Part shown: one piece after another, positions 8,701-15,106 of the stretch
Numbering within the stretch: the stretch's first letter is position 1
Layout of the letters: each line of letters opens with the position of its first letter
Source: JANLTP01 sp031363055
Lineage (GTDB): Bacteria > Pseudomonadota > Gammaproteobacteria > Burkholderiales > Burkholderiaceae_E
Reading direction: 5' to 3'
NCBI GenBank assembly: GCA_031363055.1
Contig: JANLTP010000239.1
Location: 1 to 20,508 of the forward strand
DNA length: 20,508 nt
Notes under the pieces: model-generated
Told to the model about the DNA's origin: nothing
Databases searched by the model: none
The model's input: only the letters and a program-made list of their open reading frames with translations
Position numbers and translations under genes: made by a program

Positions 8701-9085
8701 CGGACGACATATGGCTTCGATGAGCCAGCTCCGGTTTGGCTCTTTGGTTGGAGACAGTCTGGGTGGCCTCGATCCGGTATTTGGCGCGTTATTGAGTCCA
8801 ACGGGCGGTATTCCCGGTGCAGGGAATGTTGAGATCAGTGATCGGCTGTACGCCGCTGGCGGAGGACGCGACGTCGTTGGAATTCACGGTGTCGCGCACG
8901 ACGCAGCAGGATATTTGAGGGCTTACTACAACCAAGGACCAGGATATAACTACGTTCCTGCGGGAATTCGACTTCTTGGAGATACCAATCCGTTGGCGGG
9001 CCAGATTTCCGGTATCGACTTCTTCAAGAATTTGCTCCGCTACGGTAACCCGTTTTATAGTCCTCCATTGCCTGCTTCTGCCTGA
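5762..9085 (+). CDS. Giant modular protein, candidate polymorphic toxin
   Basis: I chose ATG 5762, which has AGGAG at 5750-5754 seven bases upstream; an in-frame TTG at 5744 would add six residues but lies upstream of that site. The 1107-residue product has a Thr/Ala-rich disordered head (1-100), a helical region (about 110-310), an asparagine/serine linker with repeats (about 315-330), and a middle domain (335-455). Next come an Ala/Gly-rich hydrophobic stretch with GIEL-type repeats (460-535) and a hemagglutinin pre-toxin (DUF637)-like segment (580-715). After a linker, a C-terminal tip (about 960-1107) carries GIHGVAHDAAGYL, GPGYNYV and LLGDTNPLAGQ. His1046-Asp1047 recall the HD pair of bacterial phospholipase A2-like toxins, but that is inference. 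There is no signal peptide or TPS secretion domain, so the export route is unknown. An exported small protein follows 27 bases downstream. Confidence 0.7.
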   Translation: MVAVSSGSARELNLQEVSASVRFGTTSARVPKPVLSPVRSLSSMAVAAAREFSADEPGVKEANPPSGSDSTAFAATATATTATIAATAATTDPAHAPKEANSASASILLESSVSAEWLQARSDVFNSIAIDYNRELDAARARYGTGPGWVEYVYAGEYGNSSELLLSEASFRQHFVAQQHTGLTQLGRLYDRADAAALLVEHPEFLDIALDGNRALNDGLAPDGRALAPPAVLARIDAQLTDSDLAALMSRYGGPIPIAISPIARAQVNLFGQHRFEQMERLSQALSALRANFSQQLMAAANVTDVFENGSSGRASNSASNRALNSASSSPGWITQIVMRTFGDNEAISAPTPIAVRVFSADAFSQWYCTKPGLENRLFARLYGSCNTVETPGDEFNPGARSITFQNAQWSLAEGDLHNTQFALLNINNVPDLHSSRAIYFSESSGWVTSIANIDEGVEWLRIALETVVIGALSAVTAGAASEVLGLWLGAEGAAAGAAAGAGSAALASSEVAGIELVGIELTGIELTGIEIAGIADGVATAEVVGTIEIATLPTLSPIDAATQALSRSAINAALSDDFSLRELLLNTLAAALGAELSQAFTGLADLAGLGDGAHLVGTALSQGTVSALRGADFTDGAASGLAASLAGVVATSMQAQIARALGVGSINVAEANAARVFSSVIASAIRAAGTPGDPNQAFARNLIDSVVGARVAALLQPIPDLPAPPPGASVSSPSTAQATSSDASNDAALVEPSLTTRDLVNGYGQATGQIQITVLNSDGTRAVTLASADGDVISFNVAARYTDSEIVELVEYHAQRQRGETDPNADQDNLEVAGPSGGSRLDPRNPTSAAMRVFTVKRLTALPTLEIQGAGSQRLVDAMFVLELRRNADDGRLFSNRNSAAVDAALVTVAAERGVSLEKIQADYSAMVERALDIDRRTGKTGRLERPFVEGRSDEFRVPELSSTRNGLVQGINGLLQDNGRHMASMSQLRFGSLVGDSLGGLDPVFGALLSPTGGIPGAGNVEISDRLYAAGGGRDVVGIHGVAHDAAGYLRAYYNQGPGYNYVPAGIRLLGDTNPLAGQISGIDFFKNLLRYGNPFYSPPLPASA
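6704..6751 (+). repeat. Four-copy 12-bp coding repeat
   Basis: Units GCGTCGAATAGT, GCGTCGAATAGG, GCGTTAAATAGC and GCGTCAAGCAGC follow one another in frame inside the large modular gene, encoding an Ala-Ser/Leu-Asn/Ser-Ser/Arg linker. The copies diverge progressively to the right. This looks like slippage expansion in an interdomain linker. Confidence 0.7.
7301..7360 (+). repeat. Four-copy 15-bp coding repeat (GIEL-x)
   Basis: Units GGCATCGAACTCGTA (7301), GGCATCGAACTCACA (7316 and 7331, identical) and GGCATCGAGATCGCC (7346) are in frame in the large modular gene. They encode Gly-Ile-Glu-Leu-Val/Thr repeats at residues 514-533. Two identical adjacent copies suggest recent expansion; the period of five residues keeps the frame if copy number changes. 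Confidence 0.75.
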
Positions 9086-9112
9086 CCGGAATTGATACAT
9101 CGGAGTTGAAAT

Positions 9113-9832
9113 ATGAACCGTAGATCATTTGGCCTTGCGGTGTCAGCCAGTTCGGTTGGATTTACGATGCGACCCTCGTCAGCGCTTGCGGCCGTTACGT
9201 ATGATGACGAATCAAGCGAGATGATGCCCGCAACAGTCGTGACGCACACCTTGGGTCAAGCGTTTGTCGTAATCCGAATGAGTCTCCAGTCACCGGGTCA
9301 ACGCGAAGAATTAGCTTTGTCGCCGAACGGATCGATTTCGGTGAATGGATCCGCACTCGCGCTGGAACGTAATCGGGGCCGTGTCAACTATGTCGCAAAA
9401 ATACCCAACACAGGACGCCGTCTGAAGTTTGAACTACGAAGATCTCGATCAAAAGTCGATGTTTATTCCCTTGAGCTACCGTTATTCAAGGTGCTTAAAT
9501 ATCCTGCTGAATACCGGACGCCTGAGAACGTCTCATTTATTTTGGCGCGTCCGCTTATCGAGCCGCTAAAAACGGTAACTGTCGATAGCCATAGTTTCCT
9601 GATTGAAACGAATCAGATGACGGTTGGCTTCTCCAGCTTGAAGGTACCAAGCGACGAAGATCCAGAGCTGATTGTAAAGACCATCGGAAACATCGAGCAG
9701 CCACCGGGACGTTGCGCCGCCAGTGTCTATCGACAACAACGTACACCCATGAGAGTAGTTACAGAAAGCTACAAAACCGGGTGGGTCGTTGCCACCGTCT
9801 CGGACGATTTCAAAATTAATGTTCTAGGTTAG
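9113..9832 (+). CDS. Exported protein with Tat-like leader, candidate immunity partner
   Basis: The 239-residue protein has no family I recognise. Its N-terminus, MNRRSFGLAVSASSVGFTM, has a twin-arginine pattern (R-R-S-F-G-L), a modest hydrophobic stretch and a possible cleavage site after SSALA (about residue 26), so periplasmic location is likely. The rest looks beta-rich: FVVIRMSL, GSISVNGSALAL, RLKFELRRS, VDVYSLELPL, TVTVDSHSFLIE. A single cysteine occurs near the C-terminus. ATG 9113 has GGAG seven bases upstream. The gene begins 27 bases after the modular protein and its GC is about 50% in the lines I counted, lower than its surroundings. Tight linkage, small size, low GC and export fit an immunity protein against an envelope-acting toxin; this is inference from context. 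Confidence 0.6.
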   Translation: MNRRSFGLAVSASSVGFTMRPSSALAAVTYDDESSEMMPATVVTHTLGQAFVVIRMSLQSPGQREELALSPNGSISVNGSALALERNRGRVNYVAKIPNTGRRLKFELRRSRSKVDVYSLELPLFKVLKYPAEYRTPENVSFILARPLIEPLKTVTVDSHSFLIETNQMTVGFSSLKVPSDEDPELIVKTIGNIEQPPGRCAASVYRQQRTPMRVVTESYKTGWVVATVSDDFKINVLG

Positions 9833-9849
9833 TGCGGGCGAACATTTTT
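9818..9849 (+). terminator. Possible weak terminator after the candidate immunity gene
   Basis: AATGTTC (9818-9824) and GAACATT (9840-9846) can pair as a 7-bp stem with a 15-base loop, and a T run follows directly (total five T at 9845-9849). The stem is AT-rich and overlaps the last codons of the gene, so it is weak. It is well placed for the end of the two-gene unit. Confidence 0.35.
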
Positions 9850-9941
9850 GGGCGCTTATTGTGGTCGCCAAGGTCACCATTCCGACCCAGCGTTGCAGAT
9901 GATAACGGCGGTTGATGTCAGTCATACCGCAGAGAAGATCC

Positions 9942-10463
9942 TCAATTCGACGTGGCCAACAACGGGCTGACCGTACCGCGCTGGCGTGTGGCCTGAATCG
10001 CAACGCTTCGCGCAGGGAACGCTGCGCTCAGCATACCGAGCATCGCGCTCGCCAAGGCGGCGAACTGCGGCTCGGCGACAACCATGGGCGCGCGAACTCT
10101 GAGCACGCCGACCGTGTATTTGAGACTGAAGATCGCAAGCATCAACAGCAAGGGCGTTACGCTGCCGGGTACCTCGAATGCATGGCGCTCGCTCAGGTAA
10201 CGGGCATTGCTGGGCTTCGAGAATTTTCTGATGATCAGAAACGCGCCTGCCATTCCTGCCAACCATGCCAGTGAATACATAGGTCTGGCGCCAAACGACA
10301 GCAGTGCTGACGAGAACGAATAGACGGTCATCAACACCGGCAGAATGGTGAGTCGCGTTACGCTGACGGTGCGGGTTTTCATCATCGATGCGCCGATCAC
10401 AGTCAACATCAATAAAAGGCCCCACGCCCAGATGGGGGTATACCTTAAAGTTTCGATCATCAT
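9942..10463 (-). CDS. Small integral membrane protein (DUF6622-like)
   Basis: This 173-residue protein begins MMIETLRYTPIWAWGLLLMLTVIGASM. It shows four or five hydrophobic helices: IWAWGLLLMLTVIGASM, LTILPVLMTVYSFSSALLSFG, LAWLAGMAGAFLII, VTPLLLMLAIFSLKYTVGVL and the moderately hydrophobic ALASAMLGMLSAAFPA. The opening and spacing resemble DUF6622 inner-membrane proteins, a group without known function. The start could be either of the adjacent ATGs at 10463 and 10460; I use the outer one. Longer in-frame extension upstream is basic and unlike a membrane-protein N-terminus. It ends convergent with the candidate immunity gene and is separated from the hydroxylase stop by 150 bases. Confidence 0.6.
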   Translation of the reverse strand: MMIETLRYTPIWAWGLLLMLTVIGASMMKTRTVSVTRLTILPVLMTVYSFSSALLSFGARPMYSLAWLAGMAGAFLIIRKFSKPSNARYLSERHAFEVPGSVTPLLLMLAIFSLKYTVGVLRVRAPMVVAEPQFAALASAMLGMLSAAFPARSVAIQATRQRGTVSPLLATSN

Positions 10464-10613
10464 GGCCAGTATCCTGTCAAGAGTGGTTGTGTTGGTGATC
10501 GAAGTATTGCGTCTTGACGGCGGCCACGCAGCCGGAATGCGACGAAACGCCCAGGGAGTGTCGTGAACCGTCAAACAGAGTCGCGACGCGTCTGAGTGCC
10601 GCGCGTCCGGGCG

Positions 10614-11435
10614 CTACGCGTCTGTCCGCCCGTCGTCAGTCGCCCAAGGCTGAACGAGCATTCGATCAAGCCGTGACCAGGCTGGCTCTCGAAGAATGCT
10701 CAATCCCAATTGCATGGCCTGGTGGCCGTCGCGCGGTTGTGCCCGGTAGGTTCCAAAACAGTGATCCCACCACGGCAAATTGAAGCCGAAATTTGACTGG
10801 GTTTCTTCGGGCAGCGACGAGTGGTGCACCCGATGCATGTCCGGTGTGACCAGGATCCAGCGCAGCCGAGAATCGATTCTGCCAGGCAACGCAACATTGC
10901 CATGATTGAACATTGCCGCAGCGTTCAGGACCAACTCGAACGCGAACACGGCTACGGGCGGTGCGCCGAGCGCGGCGATGACGGCGAGCCTCAGACCCAT
11001 CGAAAGGATGATTTCCAGCGGGTGAAAACGCAGACCATTGGTGACGTCGAATTCGACGTCGGCGTGATGCATTCGGTGCAATCGCCAAAGCGCAGGCACC
11101 GAATGGAACAGGACATGCTGAAAGTAGACCGCCAGATCCAGCAGCACGAAGGCAAGTGGCACAGCCAGCCACGCCGGCGCGGCAAGACCATGAAAGAGGC
11201 CACTGCCTTGGCGCTCGATCATCAAGGCCATGCCGATCGCCGTAGTGGGAAAGAGTACGCGGATCAGCGCGACGTTGATGGCCACCAACCCCAGGTTGCT
11301 CGGCCAACGGCGGATGCGTGGCGCGGCCTGGGTGCGTCGTGGTGCGAATAGCTCCCACAAGGCGATCGCGGTAAACACGCTCAGAAAAACGCCGAGGCGA
11401 ATCAGCGTGTCGAACGCCAGCAGTTCATTGACCAT
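10614..11435 (-). CDS. Fatty acid hydroxylase / sterol desaturase family membrane protein
   Basis: The 273-residue protein is a predicted inner-membrane di-iron oxygenase. It has early helices (LIRLGVFLSVFTAIALWELF, LGLVAINVALIRVLFPTTAIG) and the histidine clusters expected of the family: HVLFH, HRMHH, NHGN and HRVHH. Family enzymes hydroxylate or desaturate lipids, sterols or carotenoids using O2; the lipid here is unknown. The C-terminal FGFNLPWWDHCFGTY is a common signature of bacterial members. The ATG at 11435 lies inside the last codons of the ArsR-rhodanese gene, giving an 11-base overlap, so translation is probably coupled and expression controlled from that gene's promoter. Confidence 0.88.
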   Translation of the reverse strand: MVNELLAFDTLIRLGVFLSVFTAIALWELFAPRRTQAAPRIRRWPSNLGLVAINVALIRVLFPTTAIGMALMIERQGSGLFHGLAAPAWLAVPLAFVLLDLAVYFQHVLFHSVPALWRLHRMHHADVEFDVTNGLRFHPLEIILSMGLRLAVIAALGAPPVAVFAFELVLNAAAMFNHGNVALPGRIDSRLRWILVTPDMHRVHHSSLPEETQSNFGFNLPWWDHCFGTYRAQPRDGHQAMQLGLSILREPAWSRLDRMLVQPWATDDGRTDA

Positions 11436-12135
11436 TCTGGCGCACGAATGGCGGGCGGATCGCGACCGTTGCGGAGCGTTCGACCGGCAATCCAGCGGCT
11501 TGCCATTCCGTGACGCCGTCGAAGATCTTCTGGGCACGGTAGCCGCGCTCGGCCAGCAACTTGACGGCCGCATCGGATAACAGGCAAAACGGCCCGCGGC
11601 AGTAGGCGACGATTCGTGCGTCTTTAGGCAGTTCGGCGAGCCGACGCTCCAACTCGGCCAAGGGCAGGGAACGCGCGCCAGGCAAATGCGCGGTGTCGTA
11701 CTCCGACTGCGGCCTGACATCGATGACGATGACTTCGCCGCGCCGCACTTGCGCCAGCAAATCCGCGCGGCCGACCTTGGCCAAGCTGTCCGGATGGGCC
11801 ATCATCTGCTCGACGGCGAGCCGCAACTCCAAAAGATGCGATTCAGCGACCTCGCGCAGCGTGACGCCCAATTGGGCAACATCACTGCCACTCAGGCGAT
11901 AGATCATGAACTTGCCGTCGCGACGACTTTCTACCAGTCGCGCCTCCTTGAGCGCACGCAGGTGAGCGCTGGTCAGCTTCACGTCGATGGCCAGTTCGGC
12001 CGCGAGTTGCTCCACCGTCTTTTCGCTTTGAGCCAACATTTCCAGGAGCTCCAGGCGCTTCGGGCTCGAAAACGCCTTGCCGATACGCGCGACTTGCTCG
12101 TACAGGTTGTCTTTGAAAATTCGATTCGCATTCAT
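11425..12135 (-). CDS. ArsR-family regulator fused to a rhodanese domain
   Basis: The 236-residue protein has an N-terminal ArsR-type winged helix (about residues 10-95; KRLELLEMLAQSEKTVEQLA, then recognition helix VKLTSAHLRALKEARLV and wing RRDGKFMIYRL). A rhodanese domain follows (about 120-220; VIDVRPQSEYDTAHLPGA, active-site loop CRGPFC with Cys179). Such fusions are known and are thought to sense sulfane sulfur or thiol-reactive signals through the rhodanese cysteine; Cys184 also lies in the loop. It probably represses its own unit, which includes the downstream hydroxylase. The ATG at 12135 is chosen because the HTH begins immediately after; no strong Shine-Dalgarno is visible. Confidence 0.88.
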   Translation of the reverse strand: MNANRIFKDNLYEQVARIGKAFSSPKRLELLEMLAQSEKTVEQLAAELAIDVKLTSAHLRALKEARLVESRRDGKFMIYRLSGSDVAQLGVTLREVAESHLLELRLAVEQMMAHPDSLAKVGRADLLAQVRRGEVIVIDVRPQSEYDTAHLPGARSLPLAELERRLAELPKDARIVAYCRGPFCLLSDAAVKLLAERGYRAQKIFDGVTEWQAAGLPVERSATVAIRPPFVRQNGQ

Positions 12136-12158
12136 GCTTACATTCTAACGGACGAACG

Positions 12159-12174
12159 AATATTAGGCAATATT
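12159..12174. promoter_or_regulatory. Candidate operator for the ArsR-rhodanese unit
   Basis: AATATTAGGCAATATT is a repeat of the self-complementary hexamer AATATT separated by four bases, 24 bases upstream of the ArsR-rhodanese start in the 137-base gap before the TetR gene. AT-rich dyads here are typical of ArsR-family operators, but no experiment or alignment supports it. I see nothing else organised in this gap. Confidence 0.3.
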
Positions 12175-12272
12175 GGTGAGGGTGAGGCTACGACAGCAAA
12201 GTTATGACGGCGAGGTCACGAGACCGAGCTTATGAGAGCTTGCTTATGAAAGCGATATTCCAAGCGCCGTTG

Positions 12273-12905
12273 TTAGGCGGGCTGCCTTTCTTGACTCGGC
12301 CATGCTTGCAGAGCGCTCCCCGCAATGGCCAGCAGGCTCTGGCGAGATGCGCCGTCGCGTGCCAGGCTGGACATGCCCTGAATGACCGCCATCACATGTC
12401 CGGACAGGGTTTCGGCCTCGGTGCCGGTCGGCAAACGCCCGTTGGCCATGTCCGCCTGTATCTTGTCGCGCAACTGACGGCCGAAGCCACGCCGAATTTC
12501 CGCCAGCGCCTCCTGCACCTCTGCCGACGCGGCCGAACAGCTCGCGGTGGCGGTGGCGAGCAAACATCCGGGCGGGGTGTGCTCACCGGTAAACGCCAGT
12601 GCGGAGTTGGTCAGCAGTTCGATGGCGGCGTCCCGGGCGGTCGCGGCGTTCGCAATCAAGGCCTCGGCTGTGATGGGAGTACCCAGATACCGCTGCAGCG
12701 CGGCCATGAACAGCGCTCGTTTATCACCGAACGCGGCGTAGAGGCTCGGCGCGGTCACGCCCATGGCAGCCGTCAGATGGCTGATCGACGTACTCTCGTA
12801 ACCATGTTTCCAGAACAACCGGATGGCTTGATCGAGTGCCTGATCTGGATTGAACGACAAAGGTCGGCCGATCTTGCGGCGATTCGATACCTCGGCGGTT
12901 TTCAT
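12273..12905 (-). CDS. TetR/AcrR-family transcriptional regulator
   Basis: The 210-residue protein carries a TetR N-terminal helix-turn-helix at about residues 18-65: FNPDQALDQAIRLFWKHGYESTSISHLTAAMGVTAPSLYAAFGDKRALF, read in sections. The TAPSLYAAFGDK motif is typical of the recognition helix. The C-terminal helical half (about 80-205) contains the ligand pocket, with PPGCLLATAT as in the YcdC/TetR_C group. It is divergent from the aldo/keto reductase across 83 bases and is the probable repressor of that gene and itself. On this strand TATTAT lies eight bases before the ATG, so the transcript may be leaderless or nearly so. One arm of a 17-bp inverted repeat overlaps its start codon. Confidence 0.9.
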   Translation of the reverse strand: MKTAEVSNRRKIGRPLSFNPDQALDQAIRLFWKHGYESTSISHLTAAMGVTAPSLYAAFGDKRALFMAALQRYLGTPITAEALIANAATARDAAIELLTNSALAFTGEHTPPGCLLATATASCSAASAEVQEALAEIRRGFGRQLRDKIQADMANGRLPTGTEAETLSGHVMAVIQGMSSLARDGASRQSLLAIAGSALQAWPSQERQPA

Positions 12906-12978
12906 AGCGATCGATAATAAATTGGTTGACGGCGCAGCGCAAGCGGCTCACACTTAATCTATATCAATCGCTATGAAA
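12900..12978. promoter_or_regulatory. TetR/aldo-keto reductase divergent operator region with 17-bp inverted repeat
   Basis: TTTCATAGCGATCGATA (12900-12916) and TATCAATCGCTATGAAA (12962-12978) are reverse complements at 16 of 17 positions, separated by 45 bases. The left arm covers the TetR start codon; the right arm ends 10 bases before the reductase ATG. Two copies facing outward around a shared promoter region are what an autoregulating TetR protein would bind. The spacing of about six helical turns would also permit looping. Confidence 0.7.
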
Positions 12979-12988
12979 GTAACGCTCC

Positions 12989-14038
12989 ATGTCATTAACC
13001 GACTTTCGTACGCTCGGGCGCTCGGGTCTGGTTGTCAGTCCTTTGGTACTGGGCACCATGACGTTCGGTACACCGGTCTGGGGTTCGGACGACGCCAGCT
13101 CGCGTTCGATCTTTGATGCTTACCGTAGCGCCGGCGGAAACTTCATCGATACCGCTGACGTGTATTCGGGTGGTCGCAGCGAAGAAATGATCGGGCAATT
13201 CATTGCCGATAGTGGCTCACGTGATGAGTTGGTACTTGCTACGAAATTCGGATTCAACGCCAAGCCAGGCAACCCGCACGCTGGCGGCAATGGCGCCAAG
13301 AACATTCATCGGGCCCTCGAGGGGTCACTGCGCCGGCTCAAGACGGATTACATCGATCTCTACTGGATGCATGTCTGGGATGGGGTGACCCCGATCGAGG
13401 AAATCATGCAGACGCTGGGCGACCTGGTACGCGCCGGCAAGATTCGCTATTTCGCGTTTTCAGACATGCCCGCCTGGGTCGCCGCAAAAGCCGGCACCAT
13501 GGCCTGCGAGCGGCGAATTCCCGGGCCAATCGCGATGCAACTTGAGTACTCGTTGGTCGCGCGTGACATTGAGCGCGAACATCTGCCGGTCGCGCATGAA
13601 TTCGGGATGGCGCTCATGCCCTGGAGTCCGTTGGCTGGCGGCTTTTTGAGCGGCAAATATGAGCCTGCCGATACCGTTCAGAAGGGTCGTTTGAGCGGCG
13701 CCAATCCGTTTGGCAACAGCAAGTTCACACCAGCCAACTGGGCCACCTTGGCGGTGCTGCGCAACATTGCAAGGGAGCAGAACGTTACGGTCTCGCAGGC
13801 GGCCTTGGCCTGGGTCACCGCAAGACCAGGTGTCACCGCGACCTTGGTCGGCGCCCACAACATCGCGCAACTCCAGGACAACATCACGGCGTTGAAGGTA
13901 GTGCTCACTGCCACGCATATAGCCAGTTTGAACGAAGTCAGTGCGATCAATCCAGGATTTTCGGGCAGTCTGACATCGTCGGCAATCCGCCGGATGATCT
14001 TTGGCGGTCATACAGTGCGCGGTTGGGGTGAACCTTGA
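12989..14038 (+). CDS. Aldo/keto reductase
   Basis: This 349-residue cytoplasmic oxidoreductase is full length for the AKR superfamily (YajO/Gre-like, TIM barrel). It opens with FRTLGRSGLVVSPLVLGTMTFG. The catalytic tetrad is visible: Asp54 and Tyr59 (FIDTADVYSGG), Lys86 (LATKFGF) and His128 (YWMHVWD). C-terminal NADPH-binding elements include PWSPLAGGFLSGKY and the SQAALAWV--RPGVTATLVGA segment. It reduces aldehydes or ketones with NADPH; the physiological substrate is unknown, though TetR-controlled AKRs often respond to electrophiles. The Shine-Dalgarno before ATG 12989 is weak (GAAAG further upstream). An ATG at 12973 inside the operator arm is out of frame. Confidence 0.92.
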   Translation: MSLTDFRTLGRSGLVVSPLVLGTMTFGTPVWGSDDASSRSIFDAYRSAGGNFIDTADVYSGGRSEEMIGQFIADSGSRDELVLATKFGFNAKPGNPHAGGNGAKNIHRALEGSLRRLKTDYIDLYWMHVWDGVTPIEEIMQTLGDLVRAGKIRYFAFSDMPAWVAAKAGTMACERRIPGPIAMQLEYSLVARDIEREHLPVAHEFGMALMPWSPLAGGFLSGKYEPADTVQKGRLSGANPFGNSKFTPANWATLAVLRNIAREQNVTVSQAALAWVTARPGVTATLVGAHNIAQLQDNITALKVVLTATHIASLNEVSAINPGFSGSLTSSAIRRMIFGGHTVRGWGEP

Positions 14039-14117
14039 TCGAAGGCCTCGTCGGCACGATCAGCGACATTCCCGAGCCGCAAGGTCGCTCGCCGACTAAG
14101 GTAGCGATACTTCAAAT

Positions 14118-14824
14118 ATGCGAGGGAACACTGTTAATTCTTTAGTTGGCGTCGGCCTCTACAGCATTCGCGAGGCTGCAGGAATTTTGCGCGCGCAGCC
14201 GCGAGAATTACGCCGCTGGATCATGGGCTACAGCTATCTCGAGAAATCGGGCGATCGACACGAACAGCCTAGCGTATCGGGCGTGTCTGCCGAATTGGCT
14301 GCGCTAGAGTCGATGACTTTCTTTGATTTACTTGAAGCTAGGCTCATCAAGGGGTTTAGGGCTCGTCATATCAGTTTGCAGGCGATTCGTCAGGCAATCG
14401 ATGTTGCGCGTCAAATGTATTCAGATCAGCATCCCTTTGTTTTTCAGAGGATCGAAACCGACGGACGATCGATTTTTGCGCAGGCGGCGACTGACCTGGT
14501 GATACGGTTCTAATGGATCTCGTAAAAAGGTAATACGTCTTTCACCAGGTGGTGAAGCAGTCGTTGCTGTTTGGCGTAGATTTTGATGGCGATGGCAAGG
14601 CGGCCCGTTGGTTTCCTGTCCCAAAATCAAAAGCGATAGTCATAGATCCAGCCCGCTCTTTTGGGCGCCCAATCATTTCAGACGCAGGTGTCCCTACCGA
14701 AATCATCTACGCTGCGTTTCAAGCCGAGGACGAGAACGCTAACCGGGTCGGCCGAATCTACAGTGTCCCGACTGCCCGAGTTCACCGTGCAGTCGAGTTT
14801 GAGCGCAGCATTCTGACGCATTGA
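14118..14824 (+). pseudogene. Broken HTH-DUF433-type antitoxin
   Basis: Three reading frames together give one antitoxin-like protein. Frame A (14118-14513) encodes 131 residues with a MerR-like HTH (VGLYSIREAAGILRAQPREL, then RRWIMGYSY). After its stop, frame B (14512-14586) reads NGSRKKVIRLSPGGEAVV. Frame C (about 14549-14824) reads LLFGVDFDGDGKAARWFPV, then KAIVIDPARSFGRPIISDAGVPTEII, a DUF433-type C-terminus. In intact family members as I know them these are continuous, and the GRPII--AGVPT motif is conserved. Two frame changes therefore break the gene. The TGA at 14822-14824 overlaps the TTG of the toxin remnant, as expected for a former toxin-antitoxin operon. The family assignment is from recollection of its pattern. 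Confidence 0.7.
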
Positions 14825-15058
14825 ATTTTCTGCTCGACCATAATCGTCCTCCGCACTGGGCTCGCTAAATCCGGCTTGACGGTGTTTCGGCTCGATAAAT
14901 CCTGGAGTAAGAAGCCCTATTGGGAGAAAGCTCACACGATGGTTCGATGGTGGCCGCACATCCTTGAGCAGGCAGAACGAATGGAGGGCGGTGGCGTTAT
15001 CGAAGTTCCGTTCAATTTTCGTGGGCAAGGCAAGTTTAGGTTTCCGCCAGCGCGATAG
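14821..15058 (+). pseudogene. Remnant of PIN-like toxin, centre deleted
   Basis: From TTG 14821, overlapping the antitoxin stop, the frame reads LNFLLDHNRPPHWAR and then hits TAA at 14866. This is the typical opening of PIN-like toxins (strand plus first Asp). In another frame, 14876-15058 reads LTVFRLDKSWSKKPYWEKA, then VRWWPHILEQAERM and VPFNFRGQGKFRF. That matches the C-terminal part of the toxins paired with HTH-DUF433 antitoxins. Together they give about 75 residues where I would expect roughly 130, so the central region with other acidic metal ligands is missing. A 14-bp imperfect direct repeat (GGCTCGCTAAATCC 14859, GGCTCGATAAATCC 14889) lies at the break. No active ribonuclease can result. 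Confidence 0.65.
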
Positions 15059-15106
15059 CGCCTCGTTGGACACTCTTTAGCAAAATGTAAATGTGCATTA
15101 TTCAAG

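Noticed and set aside
10464..10480. TTGACA-like box on the minus strand just before the small membrane protein
   Set aside because: No -10 box follows at proper spacing and it lies too close to the start codon.
12973..12988. Alternative ATG for the aldo/keto reductase in the right operator arm
   Set aside because: It is out of frame with the reductase; the ATG at 12989 gives the standard family N-terminus.
14500..14590. Programmed frameshifting in the antitoxin
   Set aside because: Two separate frame changes, an intervening stop and a toxin with a missing centre fit decay better; there is no clear slippery heptamer followed by a structure.
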